Positions 1 through 6,644 of a stretch of DNA of 32,907 bases are shown here, piece by piece. The number at the start of each line of letters is the position of its first letter. Position 1 is the stretch's first letter. The notes beneath the pieces were generated by a model that ran no database searches, was not told the origin of the DNA, and was given only the letters and a program-made list of their open reading frames with translations. A program made the translations under genes and the position numbers. The stretch is from Spartobacteria bacterium. Lineage in GTDB: Bacteria; Verrucomicrobiota; Verrucomicrobiia; Chthoniobacterales; UBA6821. Location: contig CANIVT010000007.1 in the NCBI GenBank assembly GCA_947471565.1, positions 70,909 through 103,815 of the forward strand, in the 5' to 3' direction.

Positions 1-116
1 GCGTCAGGACATCGATCCCGAGTCACCATGCCGTGTCAAAATGAAAGTGAGGGAAAGTGTGTGTTTCGCTCACAAACCCGTTGCCGCTGGGCTCCGGGAC
101 GTCTAGAGGATGTAAC

Positions 117-1301
117 GTGAATCTATTTCTTCTCACCGCCCTGCTGCTGAGCGCTGCGGTTGAGTCGATGGGGGCCCAGTCGTCCCAGCCTGTTCCGGTT
201 CCCTTCCCCACCCCTTCTTCAGCCCTCTCTCAAGCCACGTCACCGCTCAGAATCGACCTGCAGGCGATATCGACCAATGCGGCGACAACCTCCGGATTCC
301 GCATCATTACTGCCTCGGATGCCATCGAGATTCCCGTGGCCTCGGTCTCTCCTGATGCGGAGACCTCCTGCCACGCACTCACCGTGGTCTTCGATGACAA
401 TGGTGATGGGGGACCGGTCGTCGAGTGGATCGCCGGATCGGGCGAGCGCACGCTCCTGAGTGCCGGCCTAGGAACCGTGGGCACGGGCAGCGGCATCGAA
501 TTGCGCACACTCCTCCTGCCTCAAAACCTGACGCTTCCTGGAGGAACCGTCAGAGTCTCCTTCACCGGACGCTTTTCCAGACTCCGGGTGATCGAATTGC
601 GCCCCTGTGCGGAACTGTCCATCGCCGCCCCGTTCGGCATCGAGCATCCCGTCCTGCTGACCGGAACGGGCCATACCCTCTCCGAGCAGGAAGCCTCCGG
701 AGGGGATGCTCCCCTGCTCCGAGGGGATGCCACCAAGGGAAACATTGTCCGCGCCGAATTGGCGGCTGCACCCCTTCCGATCGGGGAAAGCACCTCAGTG
801 GAAATCGTCGTACCAATGGCGGCTGGAGCAGCGGAATCCTTCATCAAAGCGGAAGTCTCGGGCCTTGATCCTGCCTCGCGGATCGAGCTTGCGGTCAATG
901 GAATCCCGCTGGGACCCCTCGGCCTGGAGGCTTTCCCCCTGGATGATCCCGGCACTCTAAGGTCCCCCGCCGGACGCCTTCTAAGGGCGGGATGGAGGGC
1001 GGGTTCACTCTTTGTCCCCGCAGGACTCTGGAAGCAGGGCGATAACTCCGTCGTCTTTTCTCTGATCAAAGCAGGAGGCGAAGCCTGGGCTCCCGTGCGC
1101 CTGCGCAACGCCGTGGCGGAAATCCTCTTCGCTCCGACGAATCCAGCGTCCCTCACGGGAAACAGCTCCACCAATGCCTCGGCTACCCCGGAACCGCTTT
1201 CCAACGGGAGCGTCTACGGGAATCCTTCCCCCTCGCTGTTCCATGCCACGCTTCCGACTCCGCCCGCCCCAGCCGATCCGGCGACATCCTTCGGCCCTTG
1301 A
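117..1301 (+). CDS. Unrecognised exported protein, first gene of the T2SS operon
   Basis: I do not recognise a named family. The GTG at 117 is preferred because AGAGGA (105-110) lies six bases upstream and translation then begins directly with a signal peptide: a hydrophobic run (residues 2-14), then cleavage probably after ESMGA (residue 20). An in-frame ATG at 57 would add 20 residues that do not look like a signal peptide. The mature protein is about 374 aa, with two cysteines (about 85 and 164) that could form a disulfide, and alternating short hydrophobic stretches suggesting beta-sandwich domains. A segment around residues 320-340 (LFVPAGLWKQGDNSVVFSL) resembles a jelly-roll strand pair (inference). 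The last 50 residues are rich in Pro, Ser, Thr and Asn. It ends 37 bases before gspG, so a periplasmic or surface accessory or substrate role for the secretion system is plausible but unproven. Confidence 0.75.
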   Translation: MNLFLLTALLLSAAVESMGAQSSQPVPVPFPTPSSALSQATSPLRIDLQAISTNAATTSGFRIITASDAIEIPVASVSPDAETSCHALTVVFDDNGDGGPVVEWIAGSGERTLLSAGLGTVGTGSGIELRTLLLPQNLTLPGGTVRVSFTGRFSRLRVIELRPCAELSIAAPFGIEHPVLLTGTGHTLSEQEASGGDAPLLRGDATKGNIVRAELAAAPLPIGESTSVEIVVPMAAGAAESFIKAEVSGLDPASRIELAVNGIPLGPLGLEAFPLDDPGTLRSPAGRLLRAGWRAGSLFVPAGLWKQGDNSVVFSLIKAGGEAWAPVRLRNAVAEILFAPTNPASLTGNSSTNASATPEPLSNGSVYGNPSPSLFHATLPTPPAPADPATSFGP

Positions 1302-1338
1302 CCTCGGATCTAACTTGGAGGACATCTTCTGAATCGCG

Positions 1339-1800
1339 ATGCATCACCTCACACCTGACTTTTCCTCCGGATTTTCCCGTCGCCGCCGGCGTTCCTCGCT
1401 TTCCGGTTATACCCTCTTTGAGATCATGCTGGTGCTCGGCATCATCGCCGTGCTTGTCGGTTCGGCGATCTACATGCTCTCGGGCAACCTCGACATCGCC
1501 AAGGAACAGCGGGCGAAATCTGATCTGCAAGCCATTTCCATCCAACTGCAGACCTACGAACTGCTCAACTTCCGCAAGCCCACAACCGAACAGGGACTCA
1601 AGGCGCTTGTCCAGATGCCAACCTCCGAACCAAAGCCCCAGCATTGGAGAAAACTCTGGAAGGACGAGAGTGTGCCGAGGGATCCGTGGGACAACGAGTA
1701 TGTCTATCGCAATCCAGGCAAATACAAAACGGATGGCTTCGATCTCTATTCACTGGGGCGCAATGGCAAGGATGGAGATCCTGAAAATATCGGCAGGTAG
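1339..1800 (+). CDS. gspG: Type II secretion major pseudopilin GspG
   Basis: This is the major pseudopilin, which polymerises into the periplasmic pseudopilus that pushes substrates through the secretin. The 153-aa protein has a 23-residue basic leader (RRRRR at 14-18) ending in Gly, then the class III signal YTLFEIMLVLGII with the conserved Glu at mature position 5. The C-terminal half carries the GspG signature: DPWDNEYVYRNPGKY followed by DLYSLGRNGKDG, the calcium-binding region of the family. Length matches typical GspG. An in-frame TGA at 1330-1332 restricts the start, so ATG 1339 is the only good choice. TTGGAGGA at 1315-1322 lies rather far upstream. Its 3' end overlaps gspH. Confidence 0.95.
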   Translation: MHHLTPDFSSGFSRRRRRSSLSGYTLFEIMLVLGIIAVLVGSAIYMLSGNLDIAKEQRAKSDLQAISIQLQTYELLNFRKPTTEQGLKALVQMPTSEPKPQHWRKLWKDESVPRDPWDNEYVYRNPGKYKTDGFDLYSLGRNGKDGDPENIGR

Positions 1801-2233
1801 GCCTTCCCTTTCCCAAGAAGGATTCACCCTTCTGGAGATCATCATCGTTCTGGGGTTGGTAGCCATCCTTACCGCCGCCGCCCTGCCTTATTTGATGGAT
1901 TCCTTCAGTCTGGGAGAAGGAGAAAGGGTCGCCTCCTCGATTACGGAACGGGTGGCCGCCGAGCGCACCCGTGCCATGCGGAGCGGCGAGGGTTCCCGCC
2001 TGGCCCTTCGGACGAATTCCTTTGCCGGCATTCCCCTCCCACCGGGATGGACGCTCCAGGTTCGCGGACTCAATGACAGCGCCTTGCGTGATCCGGAACG
2101 CGACCGGACATGGACGATCAATGCCGCCGGAATCTGCGAGCCGTTGACCCTCCGCCTTGGAAACGGCACACGGCAGCTGGTGCTCTCCTTTGATCCGCTC
2201 ACGGGCCAAGTTCTCCCCGACGATCATGACTAA
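1763..2233 (+). CDS. gspH: Type II secretion minor pseudopilin GspH
   Basis: Minor pseudopilin of the pseudopilus. From ATG 1763 the protein is 156 aa with a 20-residue leader ending QEG, then FTLLEIIIVLGLVAILTAAA with the conserved Glu at +5. The rest fits GspH: an amphipathic helix with GEGERVASSITERVAAERTRA, then a beta-rich C-terminal domain with few landmark residues. GGGG at 1755-1758 sits four bases before ATG 1763; ATG 1772, which would shorten the leader by three residues, is an alternative. The gene overlaps gspG by 38 bases and its stop overlaps the gspI start, so the genes are translationally coupled. The reading frame stays open far upstream, but that part is only the shadow of gspG. 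Confidence 0.88.
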   Translation: MARMEILKISAGRPSLSQEGFTLLEIIIVLGLVAILTAAALPYLMDSFSLGEGERVASSITERVAAERTRAMRSGEGSRLALRTNSFAGIPLPPGWTLQVRGLNDSALRDPERDRTWTINAAGICEPLTLRLGNGTRQLVLSFDPLTGQVLPDDHD

Positions 2234-2612
2234 GAGATGCACCACGGGAAGACAGGAGGGCTTCACCCTGCTGGAAGTTCTGCTGGCGCTGGGCGTCTTT
2301 GCCTTGGCTGCGGTGGGCTTGGTGGTTGCCATCGATACGGCATTGCGGGCCGCGTTGACGGTGAGGGAACGCTCGATGGCGCGCCGGGAACTCGAATCGC
2401 GCCTCGCCTACTGCCTGGCCGATCCTCCCGGACCTGCAAAACGGGTTCTAACGCCAGAGCAGAACCATGGGGTCAGGGTCGAGGAGACCCTTGTTTCATG
2501 GCCTATGAAAGACGGGACGGGAAAGGAAGTCGCCGGAATGAAGAAACTGACCATCCTTACCGGCGCAGGCGCCTCGGCGGAAAAAGCCGAGATCCTGCTC
2601 TACCGCCCATGA
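2226..2612 (+). CDS. gspI: Type II secretion minor pseudopilin GspI
   Basis: Minor pseudopilin that in known systems forms the tip complex with GspJ and GspK. The 128-aa protein has a short leader (MTKRCTTGRQEG), then FTLLEVLLALGVFALAAVGL with Glu at +5. GspI-like features include the small size, the helix continuing as DTALRAALTVRERSMARRELESR, and a short C-terminal beta domain. ATG 2226 is chosen because it gives a standard leader and overlaps the gspH stop by eight bases. The end forms an ATGA overlap with gspJ. Confidence 0.9.
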   Translation: MTKRCTTGRQEGFTLLEVLLALGVFALAAVGLVVAIDTALRAALTVRERSMARRELESRLAYCLADPPGPAKRVLTPEQNHGVRVEETLVSWPMKDGTGKEVAGMKKLTILTGAGASAEKAEILLYRP

Positions 2613-3268
2613 ATCCCCTGGCGAAAGAAAGGCTGCATGCATCGCGGGCATTCACCCTCGTCGAGGTGGTGCTCGCCATGGGGATTCTCGCGCTTCTCGC
2701 CACGGCCGTCTACGCGGTCACCTCCTCGGCCATTGGAGCCTCGCGTGCCGCCATGGATCAGCAACTCGTCCTTCGTCGCGCCGATGCCTTCATCACGGTC
2801 GTCCGAGATGCCCTGCTCAATCTCCCCGCGGAGGGATCGGTCTCACTCGAAATCGGTAAAAGTGCTTCAGGAAGTCCGGAGCAAAGACTTCTTCTCTCGA
2901 AGGCACGCAATCTTTTTGGACTTCCGAGCCTGGGAGGCGGATCCCTCGTCCTTGCCGCAAGACCGATGGCCGACGGATCGCGCGTCCTCACCCTGCTGCG
3001 ACTTCCACCAGGCCTCCGGGATGACCAGCGTGAGAAGGCTCTCTCCGTACGCGGCGTGCCGCTTTTACCCGGGGCGATCTCACCTCAGTGGACTTTTTTT
3101 AGCGGCGGCACGTGGAGGGAGGAGTGGCCCGCCGGAAGCCCCCGACCCCAATTAATCCGCCTGAAGGTTCAACTCCGGGAGATTCCTGACCCGATTGAAA
3201 CACTGTTCTACCTGCCGCCCTTGGGGGCAGCACAAGGCGCGACACCACAGCCCACACCCTCCTCATGA
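2609..3268 (+). CDS. gspJ: Type II secretion minor pseudopilin GspJ
   Basis: Minor pseudopilin of the tip complex. The 219-aa protein starts MNPLAKERLHASRA and continues FTLVEVVLAMGILALLATAV, so the residue before the prepilin-peptidase cut is Ala instead of the usual Gly. Glu at +5 is kept. Length and position between gspI and gspK support GspJ. The C-terminal domain is beta-rich, ending in ETLFYLPPL and a Pro/Thr tail. The start ATG at 2609 shares ATGA with the gspI stop, and its own stop shares ATGA with gspK. The same frame is open upstream of 2609, but that portion is a shadow of gspI. Confidence 0.88.
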   Translation: MNPLAKERLHASRAFTLVEVVLAMGILALLATAVYAVTSSAIGASRAAMDQQLVLRRADAFITVVRDALLNLPAEGSVSLEIGKSASGSPEQRLLLSKARNLFGLPSLGGGSLVLAARPMADGSRVLTLLRLPPGLRDDQREKALSVRGVPLLPGAISPQWTFFSGGTWREEWPAGSPRPQLIRLKVQLREIPDPIETLFYLPPLGAAQGATPQPTPSS

Positions 3269-4227
3269 TCACGCGACGCATGATGATCACACGGAGGAAA
3301 TCAGGGAAGGGCATGGCCCTGCCGATGGTGCTTTGGACCATCGCCCTGCTGGGCGGGATCACGATCCTCCTTGCCGGAATCATCTCGGGATGGACGGACG
3401 AGGAAACACGGGCGGGAAAGCTCCTGCGGGCGCGCGCGCAGGCCCTCTCGGGCGTTGCCGTGGCGATGAATCCTGCGGTTTCACCCGGGGATCCCCTTCT
3501 CAAGAGTAGCAATGCCGATGGCTCGGAGGGCTACACGGTGACGCTTGGTGATGACTCAGGCCTCATCAATCCCAATGCGTTTCTCGGTGGCGAGGGTCCC
3601 GAGCGACGAGATCTTCTGAAGCGACTTTTCACCATCTGGGGTCTTAAAACAGAGCAAGCTGACAGTGCCGCCGACGGGCTCTATGACTGGCAGAATTCCT
3701 CCCCCTTCCGCTCACTTCACGGCGCCAAGGCCCAGGATTACGAAGCCGTGGGGCGGGCAGGGCTTCCGCCCGGAGCTCCCTTCACCTCCCCCGAGGAGAT
3801 GACTCTGGTGCTCGGTTTTGATCCGGTTGCGGAGGCCAAGCCGAACTGGCAACACTTCTTCACGACCTCTTGGCAGGGAAAGGTGAATCTCCTCCATGCC
3901 CCCAAGCAGGTGCTGATCGATTTTGTCGGCCTCACACCCTCTCAGTCCGATGCCTGGATCACGCTCAGGAACGGGAAGGACGGCATCGAGGGAACGACCG
4001 ATGACCTGAAGGTGAAGGATCTGGATCAGGCCGCCTCGCTGATCGGTGCGTCCGGAGGTCAGAAAACTGTTCTGAAAGCGACCAGCGACGTGACCGGAAG
4101 CGTCCGGAGGATCGAGAGCACCGGCTTCTGCAACGGGGTCAAACGCGTCATTACCGTCATCGCGGCGACCGGAACTCAGGAAAATCCCCAATCCGCGGTC
4201 AGTGTGCTAGGGTGGAGCGAGCGATGA
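3265..4227 (+). CDS. gspK: Type II secretion minor pseudopilin GspK
   Basis: Largest pseudopilin, expected to cap the pseudopilus tip with GspI and GspJ. The 320-aa protein has the GspK-type N-terminus: basic leader ending GKG, then MALPMVLWTIALLGGITILL, which lacks the Phe at +1 of the other pseudopilins. The segment DDSGLINPNAF (about residues 97-107) matches the family pattern of an acidic-Gly turn before INxN, and the large inserted helical domain follows. The start is uncertain because the MITRR coding stretch is duplicated (ATGs at 3265, 3280 and 3283). ATG 3265 gives the ATGA overlap with gspJ, while ATG 3283 gives a 10-residue leader. Confidence 0.9.
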   Translation: MITRRMMITRRKSGKGMALPMVLWTIALLGGITILLAGIISGWTDEETRAGKLLRARAQALSGVAVAMNPAVSPGDPLLKSSNADGSEGYTVTLGDDSGLINPNAFLGGEGPERRDLLKRLFTIWGLKTEQADSAADGLYDWQNSSPFRSLHGAKAQDYEAVGRAGLPPGAPFTSPEEMTLVLGFDPVAEAKPNWQHFFTTSWQGKVNLLHAPKQVLIDFVGLTPSQSDAWITLRNGKDGIEGTTDDLKVKDLDQAASLIGASGGQKTVLKATSDVTGSVRRIESTGFCNGVKRVITVIAATGTQENPQSAVSVLGWSER

Positions 4228-5537
4228 GCCCGATAGTCGACGAACATCCCGCGGAATCCTCCGCTCCGGACAAACCTTCCGGAGCCAGGGAGAAGTCATC
4301 CCGCGGCGGCTTTCTGGTGGAACGCCCCGGTGCTGAGAAGGGATCCTGGGAGCAATGGCTCATCGAATCGGACCGTCCGGTGCGTCTTTTGAGAGAGCCC
4401 TTGCCCCTGTCAGCACGGCAAAACAAAAAACTCAAAAGAATCGTCTGCTTGCCGTCTCAGGCCCTTCATGATTGGCCGCTCTGGATTGCTGGGAATGGCG
4501 ACAAGCTGGCCCTTGCCAGGTTGGAGCTTTCGGGACGTCACCTGATCAAGCGAGGCATGGAGCAGTCACTCGGTCTGTTTCCAGTGAGTGCGGACAAGGA
4601 CCGCCAACTCGTGCTGGCGATCTGTCCTGAGGAACCCTTTTCAGAGGAGTCACTGCCGTCAGACTGGAAAGAGGCAGGATCCTTCGATCTCCCCGTCCGG
4701 ACTCTCAGCGACGAGAAAACAGACCTGCTTGTCTGGGCCGAATGGGGGCGGATTCATGCCTGTTTCCTGATCGACGGGAAGCCCGTCTGGTTCTGCCCCA
4801 TGGACGAGAAAAATCTTGGGGGACTCCTGCTCAGAACTGCCCTCAGACTTCAGGCGGAGGGAATTATTCGTCAGATCCCCAGAACCATCCTGCTGGCAGG
4901 GATGTCCGCAGCAAGCCGCGAATCAATCCGAATCCGCCTAGCCACGGTTTTTCCCTCGGCGCGCCTAACCCTGAGCGAAAATCTACCTCCACCCCGAGTT
5001 CCCTTGGATTCTCTGGATCTTCCTCCGGCGGCGGTACGGGAGCAACGGATTGCCGAGGAGAAAAAGAATCGTCTGCTCTCCTACGCCATGGTCGGCGCCA
5101 TCATTTACACCCTACTTCTGCTCTGGGGAAGCGGTGACCTGATGATCCACCGAATGGAACTATCCCGAATCAGGAAAGCGATCGCCGCCGTGGCTCAACC
5201 TGCCTCGGAGGCCAAGGCCGACTCCGACCGTTGGAAGGCGCTGAGAGGAGCGGTTGATCCCTCGTTCTATGCACTTGATCTGCTGGCGGCCGTCGCCACT
5301 CCCACTGAGGGAGGAAAGGTCCGTCTCACCCGCTTCACGATGGAGTCCGGAAAGCTCCAGGTCTCCGGTGAGGCAACCGACGTGACGCAGGCTTACGCCT
5401 TCGAGGAACAGCTCAAGAAAAACCCCGCCCTCCAGGCCTACGAATGGACGGTGGGACAGCCTCAACTGGCGGGTAAAAACAGCGTCCGCTTTGACATGGA
5501 GGGATCGCGATCCGATGCGAACACTGGCCCCAAGTGA
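4224..5537 (+). CDS. gspL: GspL-like (PilM/PilN-type) T2SS inner-membrane protein
   Basis: Probable GspL, the bitopic protein that links the cytoplasmic ATPase GspE to the periplasmic assembly parts. The 437-aa protein has a long cytoplasmic region (residues 1-284) with an actin-like pattern of alternating beta strands, one membrane segment at about 286-303 (YAMVGAIIYTLLLLWG), and a periplasmic region whose end (about 365-428) resembles the PilN/GspL ferredoxin-like fold. GGAG at 4214-4217 is six bases before ATG 4224, which also overlaps the gspK stop as ATGA. A GTG at 4212 is the weaker alternative. Sequence similarity to classical GspL is low by eye, so the name rests on topology, size and operon position. 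Confidence 0.78.
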   Translation: MSPIVDEHPAESSAPDKPSGAREKSSRGGFLVERPGAEKGSWEQWLIESDRPVRLLREPLPLSARQNKKLKRIVCLPSQALHDWPLWIAGNGDKLALARLELSGRHLIKRGMEQSLGLFPVSADKDRQLVLAICPEEPFSEESLPSDWKEAGSFDLPVRTLSDEKTDLLVWAEWGRIHACFLIDGKPVWFCPMDEKNLGGLLLRTALRLQAEGIIRQIPRTILLAGMSAASRESIRIRLATVFPSARLTLSENLPPPRVPLDSLDLPPAAVREQRIAEEKKNRLLSYAMVGAIIYTLLLLWGSGDLMIHRMELSRIRKAIAAVAQPASEAKADSDRWKALRGAVDPSFYALDLLAAVATPTEGGKVRLTRFTMESGKLQVSGEATDVTQAYAFEEQLKKNPALQAYEWTVGQPQLAGKNSVRFDMEGSRSDANTGPK

Positions 5538-6054
5538 GAAACGGCTTCTGCTGATCCTGTGCGGCGCGCTCTTCCTCGCGCTGAACATGCTCGGCCTGCG
5601 CTCCTTCCTGCAGACCAGGACGAAGCTCCGGCAGTCAATCGTCACCGCGCGGGCCGAACTCTCCGAGGACAAGAGCTGGGTCTCCCTTGCCGATACCCTC
5701 GCGCCCGCCGACCGGTGGATCTCCGCTCATCCGATGCCAGCGCTAGCCGCCGATCAGGCCAGTGCGGCGCTCCTGAAATCGGAGCGCGAAGAGGCCGAGA
5801 AAGCAGGACTGAAAATCGAGGAGGAAAACCTCCTTCCCCCTCAGGGTAATCCCTACGGATCCTCGGTTAGCGTCTCCGCCAAGCTTTCAGGACCCTTCCA
5901 GTCGATGGTGAAGTTTCTCTTCGCCATCCAGTCCCCCGATGCCTGGAGGCGGGTTGAGAAATTGACATTACGGAGTGACGCCCAGCCTCCGAATGTTCTC
6001 GCCGAACTCGAACTCCGGCAGGATTTCCAATCGTCAAATCCCTCCCAGCCATGA
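5515..6054 (+). CDS. gspM: GspM-like T2SS inner-membrane protein
   Basis: Probable GspM, the partner of GspL in the inner-membrane platform. The 179-aa protein has a short cytoplasmic tail (MRTLAPSEKR), one membrane helix at about residues 11-28 (LLLILCGALFLALNMLGL), a coiled-coil-like stretch and a periplasmic C-terminal domain. This is the size and topology of GspM and PilO. The start ATG lies inside the 3' end of the GspL-like gene, with GGAGGG at 5498-5503 about 11 bases upstream. Its stop forms ATGA with the next gene. Primary sequence is poorly conserved in this family, so PilO-like is equally acceptable. Confidence 0.72.
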   Translation: MRTLAPSEKRLLLILCGALFLALNMLGLRSFLQTRTKLRQSIVTARAELSEDKSWVSLADTLAPADRWISAHPMPALAADQASAALLKSEREEAEKAGLKIEEENLLPPQGNPYGSSVSVSAKLSGPFQSMVKFLFAIQSPDAWRRVEKLTLRSDAQPPNVLAELELRQDFQSSNPSQP

Positions 6055-6644
6055 GACCATCTCGTCACACAGTCTGGTTCACTGCTTTGGTTGCCGCATT
6101 CCTTCTGCCATCGTTCGGCATCGCGGCGGAACAAGCCCCTTGGGAGATCCCTAGGAACCTTTCCTCCTTTGAATCCCTGCTGAAGCGCTCTCCCTTCACC
6201 CTGCCGACCGCCGAGGAGAGCTCCCCCCTGTCGGAGCGGTTTGCCATGACGGGGATCGCGAGCATTGCGGGAGAAGATCAGGTCTTTGTCTTCGACCGCA
6301 CCGACCAAAGTCGATTTCTTCTCACCGCCAAGCCGAATGAGAAGAACATGTCCCTCGTCTCTGTCGTCCGTCAGGATAACTCCCCTCTCAAAGCTAGCAT
6401 CCGTGTCGGCAATGAAACCGGCACCATCGGATTCCTCGAAGCATCCCAGCAACCTGCCCAGCCCCAGGGCCCGCCAGCCCCGGGATCACCAGCTGCGGCA
6501 AACGCCACTGGCAACCAGCAGACCGTAAAACTTCCGTCCCTCCCCCCGCTGCCGCAACTTCCTGCTGGCCCCGGAGCCCCCGGCCGCAGGATCATTCGTC
6601 GTCCTGTCGTCGCTCCGCCCCAGCAGGCTCAGCCCACACCATGA
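6051..6644 (+). CDS. Periplasmic GspC/PilP-like protein
   Basis: An exported 197-aa protein with an N-terminal hydrophobic segment (about residues 8-25, then a likely signal peptidase site near IAA-EQ). A small beta domain at about 60-127 begins FAMTGIASIAGEDQVFVFD and ends GTIGFLEAS, the arrangement of the homology region of GspC and PilP, which contacts the N0 domain of the secretin. The last 65 residues are Pro/Ala/Gln-rich. It lies between gspM-like and gspD with ATGA overlaps on both sides, the place where a secretin-docking clamp protein is expected. Unlike classical GspC, no PDZ domain is visible and the N-terminal segment may be cleaved, so I give no firm symbol. Confidence 0.7.
   Translation: MRPSRHTVWFTALVAAFLLPSFGIAAEQAPWEIPRNLSSFESLLKRSPFTLPTAEESSPLSERFAMTGIASIAGEDQVFVFDRTDQSRFLLTAKPNEKNMSLVSVVRQDNSPLKASIRVGNETGTIGFLEASQQPAQPQGPPAPGSPAAANATGNQQTVKLPSLPPLPQLPAGPGAPGRRIIRRPVVAPPQQAQPTP

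Noticed and set aside
521-1204. A 227-codon minus-strand frame opposite the first gene
   Set aside because: Composition is that of an antisense shadow (Arg, Pro and Ser-rich, no motif). The plus-strand frame has a ribosome-binding site and signal peptide.
1298-1762. Long N-terminal extension of the gspH frame
   Set aside because: It overlaps almost all of gspG in another frame, and the pseudopilin leader begins only at about 1763.
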